A stretch of DNA of 49,096 nt from Chitinophagales bacterium (GTDB lineage: Bacteria; Bacteroidota; Bacteroidia; Chitinophagales; Saprospiraceae). The position numbers and the translations under genes are program-made. Under the pieces are notes generated by a model. That model ran no database searches and was not told where the DNA came from. It saw only the letters and a program-made list of their open reading frames with translations. This document shows positions 1-7,608 of this stretch, piece after piece. The stretch covers positions 1 through 49,096 of the forward strand of contig JAFLBP010000038.1 of NCBI GenBank assembly GCA_017303875.1, written 5' to 3'. Position 1 is the first letter of the stretch. Each line of letters starts with the position of its first letter.

Positions 1-55
1 CAACAGAGCCAAAAGACCTAATTAAACCATTGACCAGGTTTTGTTCATTATTCAT
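1..55 (-). CDS. 5' end of a gene running off the left edge
   Basis: An ATG at 55-53 on the minus strand opens a frame that stays open to the window edge (18 codons, beginning MNNEQNLVNGL). The fragment is too short to identify. The case for a real gene rests on a promoter-like pair just upstream (TTG, 21 bp, TACCTTTC at 74-105), which fits the Bacteroidota consensus with one mismatch. It lies in the same AT-rich segment as the next gene and on the same strand. An 18-codon open frame could also occur by chance, so this is tentative. Confidence 0.4.
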   Translation of the reverse strand, partial: MNNEQNLVNGLIRSFGSV

Positions 56-73
56 GGCAAAGCGTTTTTGCCA

Positions 74-105
74 GAAAGGTACTCAGTAGAATCACATCAG
101 GTCAA
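74..105 (-). promoter_or_regulatory. Putative promoter of the left-edge gene
   Basis: On the minus strand TTG (105-103) and TACCTTTC (81-74) are separated by 21 bp. This matches the Bacteroidota primary sigma pattern (TTG at -33, TAnnTTTG at -7) except for the last base. The ATG at 55 follows about 18 nt after the -7 box. Confidence 0.4.
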
Positions 106-192
106 ATTTTGATGCGTTTGCCCTGGGCTCAGGAGGGTTAAGATTTGTATTCCTAAAAAACTAAACGGGAGTCGTGTGGCAAGCAATGTTTA

Positions 193-1005
193 CTAATTAG
201 TGGAAAATTTTTTGTGATCCATTCCAAGTTCATTCATTAATTGAATTAACTCCCTATCTTCTTTAGTCTCATTCTCATTTACTAGCATCCATCCATTATA
301 GGCATTGATTTTTCTGGAACCGATATCATAAATAATTTCGTCATTATTTAGCATCTCAATCCCTTTTAAGTCTTTAAGTGTATAACCAGCCATTCTTATG
401 TGTCCATATGCATAGGTTAATCCTCTTAGTTTAGGTAAATCTAGATACTTAGATTTCTTATCAATATAAAAGGCCTTTAAAAGGTACTGATAAGCAAGGT
501 CATAGTTATTTTCAAAGAATATAATATTTCCTTTCAAAGTATAGAATGCTACAGGATCAATACCGGAAGGTGGTTCATCATATCTGCTGATATATTCATA
601 AGCAAGCGTATTTTTGTTTTCGCAAAAGTAATTTGCTGCTTTAATAAGGCTGGATTTATCATTGTTTCCTTCAACAGGGGCAGAAGCAGACACGATAACC
701 TGATTCGTTACCTCACAGATATATGTGGATTTGTCAATAAAATTGGTGTTATTTTTGACTATTGTTGAATTTACTGAGTGATCATAAATTTCAGTTTTAT
801 TCACCGAGTTGTCTGGATTGGTAATATTAGTTTGATTGTTAACCTTAGGCTCTCCATCGTCAAAGAAAGAAATTAGGCCCAATACGTCGGCAAGTAGGCC
901 AATTAATCCTAAGACCCCAACTCCAACGATGGTTTTTTTCAGATTGGACCAACCTTGCAAGAGCGATGATGTCTCTGAAGATTTGTTTTTTTGATTTTTA
1001 TTCAT
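193..1005 (-). CDS. Hypothetical membrane-anchored protein with a TPR-like region
   Basis: Not recognised as a named family (270 aa). Residues about 24-47 form one hydrophobic segment after a short polar N terminus. An Asn/Thr-rich linker (about 52-92) and a mainly helical C-terminal region follow. Residues about 150-185 have the small/aromatic spacing of a tetratricopeptide-like helix pair (LKGNI, NYDLAYQYLLKAF). The likely topology is a short cytoplasmic tail, one membrane span and a periplasmic or cytoplasmic helical domain. The gene and its flanks are visibly richer in A+T than the genes from 1.17 kb on, and it uses many AAT/AAA/ATA codons, which suggests recent acquisition. No partner gene is visible on the right. 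What lies to the left is outside the window. Confidence 0.7.
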   Translation of the reverse strand: MNKNQKNKSSETSSLLQGWSNLKKTIVGVGVLGLIGLLADVLGLISFFDDGEPKVNNQTNITNPDNSVNKTEIYDHSVNSTIVKNNTNFIDKSTYICEVTNQVIVSASAPVEGNNDKSSLIKAANYFCENKNTLAYEYISRYDEPPSGIDPVAFYTLKGNIIFFENNYDLAYQYLLKAFYIDKKSKYLDLPKLRGLTYAYGHIRMAGYTLKDLKGIEMLNNDEIIYDIGSRKINAYNGWMLVNENETKEDRELIQLMNELGMDHKKFSTN

Positions 1006-1033
1006 GATGAAATTTATATATGTTATGTTCCTG

Positions 1034-1041
1034 CAAATATA
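1034..1041 (-). promoter_or_regulatory. Putative -7 element for the 193-1005 gene
   Basis: TATATTTG on the minus strand, about 28 nt upstream of the ATG at 1005, matches TAnnTTTG exactly. The nearest TTG upstream is about 25 bp away, longer than the usual 19-21, so only the -7 half is well supported. Confidence 0.35.
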
Positions 1042-1173
1042 TGCAATATAGCATCATAATAAATAACAAGCAATTGTATCCGTTGAAATTATTCTTCATT
1101 TCGCTTGTAGTCACTCATTATACCCGCCGCCGCCACCCAAAATAACCCAAAAATCCCCGATATTTGCCCCGCC

Positions 1174-1536
1174 ATGTTCGAACACCGCTCCCAACCCCTC
1201 GCCCACCCCAATGCCTTCTACCGGCGCGCCCTGCGCTATGCACTGGCCGCTGGACTGCTGCTCGCCCTCTCGCTGCTGGCCGGCATGGTCGGCTATCGCT
1301 ACCTCGCCCAAATCTCCTGGGTAGATGCCTACTACAATGCCGCCATGATCCTCACCGGCATGGGGCCTGCACTGGATATAGATGATGTGGCCCCGGAGCG
1401 CCAAAACGCCGTCAAACTCTTCGCCGGCACCTATGCCATGTACAGCGGCGTGGTCTTTCTCGCCGCCTCCGGATTGGTACTCTCTCCCCTGCTCCACCGG
1501 TTTTTCCACAAGCTGCATTTAGATATCAAGGATTAA
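1174..1536 (+). CDS. Small two-TM, potassium-channel-like membrane protein with a degenerate filter
   Basis: 120 aa with the TM1-pore loop-TM2 order of the two-transmembrane ion-channel fold (Ion_trans_2-like). TM1 is at about 19-46 (ALRYALAAGLLLALSLLAG) and TM2 at about 86-107. Between them lies a re-entrant-like segment starting WVDAYYNAAMILTGMGP. In true K+ channels this place holds an aromatic, a helix and TVGYG. Here the filter position reads TGMGP, so the GYG carbonyl ladder is absent and K+ selectivity is doubtful. Start: ATG at 1174, preceded by GATATTTG ending 12 nt upstream, close to a -7 box and leaving a very short leader. It stands alone between AT-rich DNA and the converging gene at 1622-3217. 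Assignment to the channel fold is inference from topology and loop placement. Confidence 0.65.
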   Translation: MFEHRSQPLAHPNAFYRRALRYALAAGLLLALSLLAGMVGYRYLAQISWVDAYYNAAMILTGMGPALDIDDVAPERQNAVKLFAGTYAMYSGVVFLAASGLVLSPLLHRFFHKLHLDIKD

Positions 1537-1621
1537 GCCGCTACCAACAACAGCGCAGGCCACCATACCAAGGGGTACGGCAGCCTGACTACTGGATTGA
1601 ACCTGTATAACTCGTGTACAA

Positions 1622-3217
1622 TTACTCTTTGCGCCAGCGGAACACGCCGCTGCGACCCTGCTCGTCGCTGAGCCGTATCATGTAGAGGCCCGCCGATAAG
1701 TCGCCGGCCAGTACAAAACCACTGCCCGCCGGATAATTAAAGTCGCGGTAACGCCGACCCATCAGGTCGAACACCTCGCAGCGGAACAAGCGCCCTTCCG
1801 GCAAACCATCAATGCGGAAAAAACCGGTTCCCGGATTGGGCTGTATGGACGCCGCCGCAAACACTGCCGCATCAGAATCGGCACTTACCAGACCGAGGGC
1901 TTCGGCCCTGACGGCCACTGCCGCATGGTATACTTTCTCCGGATTCTGGCCAGCCTGCGGTACATTCGGAAACTGATCGAGCTGAATGCTGAGTACCGCA
2001 TTTTGAGCAGCATCGAGGGTCATGCCGGTCAGGTGCACACGGGTCTGATTGTCCTCAAAACGCAGGGTGCCGCGTTCCAGTGCGATGGCATCGCCCAGTC
2101 CCCATCGGTAAAAATTTACCAGGGTATTGCCTGCGGCATCTAAGCTTTCGCCCGCCAGAATCAGGGCCTGACCGTCGGCATAAAAGTCGGCAGCAGTAAA
2201 GGCAATCTGCTCGCCGCCTTCCTTGTCGATGCTGCCCTCCCAGGCGATGCTGCCTTCCGCATCCACAACGGCCAGCGCGGTATGCGCGGTATTAGGGCTG
2301 TTGAACAATGTCGGCGCCACTTCGCCGTACACAAAGGCAAAGCCATTGGCACAGAGCAATTGCGGAAAGAACGTATATCCGCAGGCAGCACTCAGGTCGC
2401 ATACCTTCAGGATGTCGCCTGCGGTATTAAAAATGACCAATTGAACGGCCACCCGCGCCGTATCGGCATAGTTGCCGGGCTGCGAGTACAAAAACGCATA
2501 GCGATCGGGCGCGAGTTGTGCCAGTCCGCGAATGCGCGACTCTTCAAACGTCGTGCCCAGCGGCAGGCCGTTGCGCTTGGGGCGCGGCAGGTAGGCCAGC
2601 GTGTCCTTGCCTTTGGCGCTGCTCGCTTCCGCTTTCCGAATCCAGGCAACATACTGGTTGTCGCTGGTCACGCGGGGTTCCACCACGAAATAGGTGTTGT
2701 CGGCAGCGCGGATAATCCAGGGCAATCCGCGGTCGTTGAGACTGCGCAGGGCTTCCTGCTGGTTCTCCGGCAGGGTAATGCTGCTGCTCATGCCCTCGGG
2801 CCGGCTGATGGCAAAACGGCCCACCGGCGGAATAGCCTGTACATTGTTGTTGAACAACGCCTGCCCCAGCATACGCCATTGGGTATTTTCATCACCTTGT
2901 TCCAGCGACACCCCAACCATCCGGTAGCCGATATTGGCGATGCGCTGACTGGTTTGTTTCAGCAGGCCGCCATTCGGGTTGATCGACGTGACGACGGAAC
3001 CTTCCAGCAAACCGACATTGTGTAAAAAATGCAGGCTGCCGTCGGCGCCCGTCAGTACATCCTCCGGGTACAGCGACGTGGTTGGCGGATCGGTGCTCAG
3101 GTCCTGAAATACGTATTGCCATTTCAGGGACAGTCCCTGCGTAGCCGGAATCTGGGCGAATCCGCTAAGCATAGCGCCAAAAAGGGCAAGGACTGAGAGT
3201 AAAAGTCTGATTTTCAT
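1622..3217 (-). CDS. Secreted protein with T9SS type A sorting domain
   Basis: 531 aa. Residues 1-21 are a signal peptide (MKIRLLLSVLALFGAMLSGFA). The middle 430 residues are beta-rich with repeated short turns (LAPDRYAFLYSQPG, ALAVVDAEGSIAWEG) typical of a propeller-like extracellular protein. No enzyme motif is visible. The last 75 residues (from about 457, SIQPNPGTGFFRI) have the T9SS type A tail pattern: PNP, a central Asp-x-x-Gly-Arg (DLMGRR) and a final GLYMIRL strand with a basic end. The product is therefore expected to cross the outer membrane by the type IX system and be anchored at the surface or released. It lies 12 bp downstream of the Cys-rich secreted gene and is probably co-transcribed with it. 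Its substrate or ligand cannot be told from sequence. Confidence 0.8.
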   Translation of the reverse strand: MKIRLLLSVLALFGAMLSGFAQIPATQGLSLKWQYVFQDLSTDPPTTSLYPEDVLTGADGSLHFLHNVGLLEGSVVTSINPNGGLLKQTSQRIANIGYRMVGVSLEQGDENTQWRMLGQALFNNNVQAIPPVGRFAISRPEGMSSSITLPENQQEALRSLNDRGLPWIIRAADNTYFVVEPRVTSDNQYVAWIRKAEASSAKGKDTLAYLPRPKRNGLPLGTTFEESRIRGLAQLAPDRYAFLYSQPGNYADTARVAVQLVIFNTAGDILKVCDLSAACGYTFFPQLLCANGFAFVYGEVAPTLFNSPNTAHTALAVVDAEGSIAWEGSIDKEGGEQIAFTAADFYADGQALILAGESLDAAGNTLVNFYRWGLGDAIALERGTLRFEDNQTRVHLTGMTLDAAQNAVLSIQLDQFPNVPQAGQNPEKVYHAAVAVRAEALGLVSADSDAAVFAAASIQPNPGTGFFRIDGLPEGRLFRCEVFDLMGRRYRDFNYPAGSGFVLAGDLSAGLYMIRLSDEQGRSGVFRWRKE

Positions 3218-3229
3218 TGTCTTAAGTTT

Positions 3230-3949
3230 TTAGTTACTGGAACATACCGGCAGGCAAGGTCCCTGGAAGAAGGGCGTAACGCCTTTTTGTGGAATGCATT
3301 CTGGTCGGGTCTGGCTAAAGCAATTACCACCATTGACTTCTTCTGTCAATTCTTTTACCACCGGCTGATTGGTTATCGGATCAATACAATAGGTCCGGGA
3401 ATATTTACAGCAGGTTGTGCCGCAGCTCACCGGTGTAATGACGATGGAGCCGGATAAATTGTTCCGCCCTACGCAAATGGAGGTACAGGAACCGTTGTAA
3501 AAAGAGGCGGTAAAGGTCTGTGTATTGGGGTTGTCACAAAGGTAAAGGTCAACCGGGCCGCCAGCTACGGCAATGGCAAACAGCTGGTCGCCGATTTGCG
3601 TGTATACCGAGCGGAAAAAAGTTCTGATAAATCGTCCCTGCGCAATGGGATCAGGCTCATTGGTCAGGAAAAGACTGAACAAATCGGTGATAAACTGGGT
3701 ACAACCCACGCCAACTTGTGTAACGGAAAGACCGTAAATCTGAAATTCGCCCTGACAAATACGAAGTTTGTAAGAGACATTGAGCGTGCAGGTCGGATAG
3801 CCTTGCGGTACGACCGTGGTGTTGAAAATTTGCTCGTCGGTGCAGCCGAACTGACTTGGCGGGCAGTTTTGCGCCTGGACGAACAAGGTGCTGAGCAGTA
3901 GTCCTGCAAGCAGGAACAGGTGACGGAAGTGTTTGATCTGGAACTGCAT
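3230..3949 (-). CDS. Cys-rich secreted hypothetical protein
   Basis: 239 aa from the ATG at 3949. An in-frame ATG 27 bp upstream would put a polar extension before the signal peptide and is less likely. Residues 1-27 form a signal peptide ending LLLSTLFVQAQ. The mature part is rich in Cys, often paired or close-set (QNCPPSQFGC, CGTTCCKYSRTYC, GPCLPVC), suggesting a disulfide-stabilised exported domain. No known enzymatic motif is visible and no T9SS tail is present, since the protein ends CLPVCSSN. It is the promoter-proximal gene of a unit with the T9SS protein at 1622-3217, 12 bp apart, so the two may act together outside the cell. Confidence 0.7.
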   Translation of the reverse strand: MQFQIKHFRHLFLLAGLLLSTLFVQAQNCPPSQFGCTDEQIFNTTVVPQGYPTCTLNVSYKLRICQGEFQIYGLSVTQVGVGCTQFITDLFSLFLTNEPDPIAQGRFIRTFFRSVYTQIGDQLFAIAVAGGPVDLYLCDNPNTQTFTASFYNGSCTSICVGRNNLSGSIVITPVSCGTTCCKYSRTYCIDPITNQPVVKELTEEVNGGNCFSQTRPECIPQKGVTPFFQGPCLPVCSSN

Positions 3950-4044
3950 AATACAATGATGTTTAAAATGAAACAATAATATTTAAACAGTTGATTATGA
4001 GTGTAGTTTCGGCAAAAAAATGCATTTTTCGGAAAAAATCGGAA

Positions 4045-4218
4045 TTATTGGGAAGTCATTGGTTTGCCATAAACGCTGTAGATTTTTTCCAGGTTGTTCG
4101 GATTGATCAGGCCACGTGGAATATCCAGCTCCGATTGTTTGAGCCACTTGTTCAGGGTCTTGACGCAGATGCCATATTCTGCGGCCACTTTTTCGCGCGT
4201 TTTGGACTTGATTTTCAT
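4045..4218 (-). CDS. Small helix-turn-helix protein
   Basis: 57 aa from the ATG at 4218 (MKIKSKTREKVAAEYG). A start 42 bp further upstream adds a hydrophobic, Cys-containing stretch unlike the rest of the protein and is less likely. Residues 5-27 (SKTREKVAAEYGICVKTLNKWLK) look like a helix-turn-helix: an Ala-rich first helix, a Gly turn at AEYGICVKT and a basic recognition helix TLNKWLK. The C-terminal half (LINPNNLEKIYSVYG) suggests another helix that may mediate dimerisation. Similar stand-alone short proteins are common in Bacteroidota and resemble the HTH of transposase or Xre-like regulators, but no transposase lies nearby. Its targets are unknown. The neighbours on both sides are envelope proteins on the same strand. 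Confidence 0.65.
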   Translation of the reverse strand: MKIKSKTREKVAAEYGICVKTLNKWLKQSELDIPRGLINPNNLEKIYSVYGKPMTSQ

Positions 4219-4380
4219 TTTGTGGAACATTTTACAGTTAAAAGTTAAACAAAAGAACACGGGGTTCGCAATTAAGTTTCATTTTTTTGTAAAAAATCAT
4301 AAAAAATTAGCGCCGCATTGGAAAAACACCAACGAAACAGCACATGAATACGCACAAACAAAATATTTACACCAATTCCT

Positions 4381-5820
4381 TTATCTATCCACAATTACAT
4401 TTCCCTGCACCGACCACAAAAAATCGGTTTGCAGGTTGCGCAAGCGGGTAAATACAGAATCTAAGCGCATATCCACGTAGCGATCGGCAGTATAAAAGCG
4501 CTGCTTGCCTGTTTTGGTAGTAAAGGTGCCCGGGTAGGAAGCATAGGCATGGCAACTCATACAATTGCTCTGTACTCCATACGCCTGTTGTTTGCCGCCC
4601 ACGCTTGCCGACAGGCGCAGGTTGTTTTTGTCGAATCCTGCTTCCAGCCAGGGATTAAACACATAAAGCGGACTGGCCTCGGCGCCGCTGCCGCCGCTGT
4701 AAGGTTGGTCGGGTAAAACCATGGAGTAGCCAAGGGCCATGGTGTAATGTCCGGCGGCGGGTGTCTGAAATTTAACGGGGCGTTCCAGCGCAATGGCCTC
4801 CTTGCCTGGCGGCGCCGGATCGCGGGGATCATGCGCCCAGAACATCGTCTGCCAGGTCCAGCGCTGTGTTTCCTTAGTGGCAATATGCATACCGAGCAGG
4901 ATGAGATAATCGCCGGCCTGTACGCTGTCGCCGGCAGCAGAAAGATCACGTGCTACTTGCGCATCGGCCTGAAACCAGATAAAATCGCCCAAGCCATAGG
5001 TGGCCTCGGGGGCATAGGCCTGTTTTTTGGTAATGATGTTTTTACCGCCCGATTTTTTGCTGTTGGTGTCTACGTATATAAAATATCCCCAGGCATTGTT
5101 CCCGAAAGCCTGGGGGGCGTATGGCGATCCGGGCCAGGCGGGTACACGGAAAATACCCGGCGCCACTTCAGGCGCCTGTGCTTTATTCAATACCTGATAG
5201 ACGGGTTTCAGGGCTACGGCATTGTTGGGAAAAGCCGGAACAGCGCCGGCCTCACGGCCATTGAGCTGCCTGCGCAGGGAATCAAGCACCGAAGCGTACA
5301 GCAGTTTGTGCTGTAAGATATGGTTTACGGTAGCGGGATTCCATTTTACAAAACCGACTACTGGCTGTACGGCGGCCGGCTCAACGCCGGGGATTGGCGC
5401 CAACTGATGCAGCGCCTGAAAATTATGTCGCGCATGGTGCACGGGTGCAGGCAATTGCCTGAACAACATTTCCCGCACATCTTCGGGCGTATGCCAGGTT
5501 TCAAACAGCAGTAAAGGGCTGCCCTTGTAGCTTTGTCCGCTGGGCGCCGTCAGTGCATCCCAAAGGCCCCAGCCGTGGCGATACATGGCCTTGAAGTCTT
5601 GCGCCCGTGTCCAGGAGCTGATGCGGGCAGAATCCTCCGGGAAATGCCAGTCGGCATAATGCGCAAGCGTTGCGGGGAGTTCTGCGGGCACAAAAGTCGT
5701 GTCGGCAGCATTGCCTGATGTTTGAGTTGCAGCGGCGGGAACGGATTGTGGGTTATTGCAGGCGCTCAAAGCGAGAAGCAGCGCGCTAAATACGAGAACT
5801 CCTGAAACAGATTTATACAT
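4381..5820 (-). CDS. Mono-heme c-type cytochrome-like lipoprotein
   Basis: 479 aa from the ATG at 5820. The alternative start at 5865 overlaps a promoter -7 box and is rejected. A type II signal peptide ends in LSAC with the lipid-attachment Cys at about 21. The only heme-binding motif is CMSCH at about 420-424, very near the C terminus, in a context (QSNCMSCHAYASYP) typical of cytochromes fused to a large periplasmic domain. The remaining 390 residues contain Trp/Pro-rich segments (WHTPEDVREMLFRQLP, FVKWNPATVNHILQ). I do not recognise a catalytic domain. The product is probably a membrane-tethered periplasmic redox or sensor protein. It needs the cytochrome c maturation system, which is not in this window. 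It is a single-gene unit: the next gene downstream starts 163 bp away. Confidence 0.7.
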   Translation of the reverse strand: MYKSVSGVLVFSALLLALSACNNPQSVPAAATQTSGNAADTTFVPAELPATLAHYADWHFPEDSARISSWTRAQDFKAMYRHGWGLWDALTAPSGQSYKGSPLLLFETWHTPEDVREMLFRQLPAPVHHARHNFQALHQLAPIPGVEPAAVQPVVGFVKWNPATVNHILQHKLLYASVLDSLRRQLNGREAGAVPAFPNNAVALKPVYQVLNKAQAPEVAPGIFRVPAWPGSPYAPQAFGNNAWGYFIYVDTNSKKSGGKNIITKKQAYAPEATYGLGDFIWFQADAQVARDLSAAGDSVQAGDYLILLGMHIATKETQRWTWQTMFWAHDPRDPAPPGKEAIALERPVKFQTPAAGHYTMALGYSMVLPDQPYSGGSGAEASPLYVFNPWLEAGFDKNNLRLSASVGGKQQAYGVQSNCMSCHAYASYPGTFTTKTGKQRFYTADRYVDMRLDSVFTRLRNLQTDFLWSVQGNVIVDR

Positions 5821-5862
5821 AATGGATTGGTGCAAATGAAGGTTTAAGGCGCCAAATGCGTA

Positions 5863-5870
5863 CAAAGTTA
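5863..5870 (-). promoter_or_regulatory. Putative -7 element for the cytochrome lipoprotein
   Basis: TAACTTTG on the minus strand matches TAnnTTTG and lies 43 bp upstream of the ATG at 5820. The expected TTG at 19-21 bp upstream is not evident. Its position supports the shorter start for the gene. Confidence 0.4.
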
Positions 5871-6018
5871 AAAAGACACATCGTGCTTATACGCCCATGG
5901 ACAATAATTTTTTCGGTAATTTTGAAAAATAATTTGGTTTAAATCTCATCTTTTTGTTTGATTTTCAAGGAGTTAAAACAGCAATGTGCAGTTTTTTAAA
6001 TTTTTTATCTCAAAAAAC

Positions 6019-6050
6019 TTGCACAGGTTTTTCCAACAGTCTTATCTTTG
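6019..6050 (+). promoter_or_regulatory. Promoter of the tRNA-Gly pair
   Basis: TTG at 6019-6021 and TATCTTTG at 6043-6050, spaced 21 bp apart, match the Bacteroidota -33/-7 consensus completely. Transcription would begin near 6056, about 40 nt before the first tRNA, leaving a short 5' leader for processing. Confidence 0.7.
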
Positions 6051-6095
6051 CGGCGCTTCAAACGAAAAGTCGTTTAAAAAGCATTGAAAATTTAC

Positions 6096-6168
<73 letters not shown>

Positions 6169-6223
6169 CAGGGTTTTGGTGTTTGGTTTATTATCAGGCG
6201 CCAAGTTTAAAATACATATTTAC

Positions 6224-6296
<73 letters not shown>

Positions 6297-6304
6297 CTTT
6301 TTCA

Positions 6305-6337
6305 AAGCCATCTCATTCATTTGGGATGGCTTTTTTT
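6305..6337 (+). terminator. Intrinsic terminator of the tRNA-Gly transcript
   Basis: An 8-bp stem (AAGCCATC paired with GATGGCTT) with a 12-nt loop, followed by a run of T, starting 9 nt after the second tRNA. Confidence 0.8.
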
Positions 6338-6417
6338 ATGTTTTACGTTCCGTTGACGTTTACTAAACTTTCGAAAGTTTTAATAAACGTCAACGGAACG
6401 TAAAACATAAAACGTAA
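6336..6417. repeat. 75-bp palindrome built partly of heptamers
   Basis: Arms 6336-6362 and 6384-6410 are perfect 27-bp reverse complements. The 21-nt centre itself contains the palindrome AAACTTTCGAAAGTTT. The outer parts read as heptamers: TTATGTT-TTACGTT on the left and AACGTAA-AACATAA-AACGTAA on the right, the last unit extending past the palindrome. It sits between the tRNA terminator and the ATG of the alkC-like gene at 6431, so it may form a very stable hairpin in any read-through RNA or a cruciform in DNA. Confidence 0.85.
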
Positions 6418-6430
6418 AAACACCCTTCCA

Positions 6431-7549
6431 ATGGCCGACAACAGCGCTTTCCAGCTTAAAAACATGTATTCGCCCGAATTTCTGGAAGAAGTTGCCGCTG
6501 CGTTTGCGGCTGCTTGTCCGACTTTTCATCGCGCGGCATTTTTAGAATCGGTTTTTGATGCCCAATGGCCCGCGCGGGAATTGAAGCAGCGTGTCCGGCA
6601 CATCTCACATTGTTTAGCGCAACATTTGCCCGAAGGGTACGCGCCCGCGCTGGAGTTTGTGCGCACGGTAGCGAACAAACTGATTGCCGAGCGCGGCGAA
6701 CAAATGAGTTTTTTGTGGATGATCCTGCCTGATTTTGTGGAAGCACATGGCGTACATTCGCCTGCGCTTTCCCTGCCTGCGCTCGAGCAACTCACCCGCT
6801 TGGCCAGTGCCGAATTTGCCATCCGCCCCTTTCTGTTGCATTATCCCGAGCAGACTTACCCGCAAATGCAGGCCTGGGCCACGCATCCGAGCGCTATGGT
6901 GCGCCGTCTCGCCAGCGAAGGCTTCCGCCCCCGTTTGCCCTGGGGCGCCGGTGTGCCCGCCCTGAAAAAAGACCCCTCCCCCATCCTGCCGGTGCTGGAA
7001 TTGCTCAAACAAGACCCCGCAGAAACGGTACGCCGCTCGGTGGCCAACAACCTCAATGATATTTCCAAAGACCATCCGGAATTGGTACTCGACATCGCAC
7101 GGCGCTGGCAGGGCCTCGGTCCGGATACCAACTGGATCATTAAACACGCCTGTCGCGGTCTCCTGAAAAAAGGCCATCCCGATGCGCTTTCCCTGCACGG
7201 CTTCGATCACCAGCAAAATCATTGCCGGGTGGATACACTGCGCTGCGACAACCGTGTACGCATCGGCGAACGCCTGTATTTTTCCTTTTCCGTACAAAAT
7301 GAAAGCGAAGCGCCTCAAAACATCCGCCTGGAATACGCCATTGATTATCAAACCCTTAGCGGTAAAATCTCGCGAAAGGTTTTTAAAATTTCCGAACTTC
7401 AAATAGCGGCCCGGCAAGTAATATCCTACGATAAAAACCAGCGCTTTCAGGATTTTACCACGCGCAAACATTTTCCGGGGCCGCACCGATTAGAAATATT
7501 GCTGAACGGACAAAGGGCAGCAGAAGCAGATTTTGAGGTATTCAGTTAA
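6431..7549 (+). CDS. AlkC-like DNA alkylation repair glycosylase
   Basis: 372 aa. Residues 1 to about 255 are helical and resemble the HEAT-like repeat DNA glycosylases AlkC/AlkD. The most telling stretch is RRLASEGFRPRLPWG (158-172), followed by two more repeats with VRRSVANNLNDISK (200-213). The enzymes remove positively charged N3- and N7-alkylated purines without flipping the base. Residues from about 258 to 372 form a separate beta-rich domain (CDNRVRIGERLYFSFSVQN, PHRLEILLNGQRAAEADFEV). This fits the Ig-like C-terminal domain known in one AlkC subgroup, so the length and order agree with full-length AlkC of that type. The gene starts 14 bp after the palindrome/heptamer element, and no other repair gene is adjacent. 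Family assignment is strong. The substrate range is taken from the family. Confidence 0.85.
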   Translation: MADNSAFQLKNMYSPEFLEEVAAAFAAACPTFHRAAFLESVFDAQWPARELKQRVRHISHCLAQHLPEGYAPALEFVRTVANKLIAERGEQMSFLWMILPDFVEAHGVHSPALSLPALEQLTRLASAEFAIRPFLLHYPEQTYPQMQAWATHPSAMVRRLASEGFRPRLPWGAGVPALKKDPSPILPVLELLKQDPAETVRRSVANNLNDISKDHPELVLDIARRWQGLGPDTNWIIKHACRGLLKKGHPDALSLHGFDHQQNHCRVDTLRCDNRVRIGERLYFSFSVQNESEAPQNIRLEYAIDYQTLSGKISRKVFKISELQIAARQVISYDKNQRFQDFTTRKHFPGPHRLEILLNGQRAAEADFEVFS

Positions 7550-7608
7550 AATTCCGGGCAGGCAACCATTTGTTTCATTACGGCTCCAATAGTAAAAAAT
7601 TCAAACGT

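Noticed and set aside
2282..3025. 247-codon frame opposite the T9SS gene
   Set aside because: It is the antisense of a GC-rich coding gene, without family features. The sense frame has a signal peptide and sorting tail.
4045..4218. Transposase fragment
   Set aside because: The HTH resembles transposase helix-turn-helix regions, but there is no catalytic part, inverted repeats or target duplication near it, and the frame is intact with a proper start.
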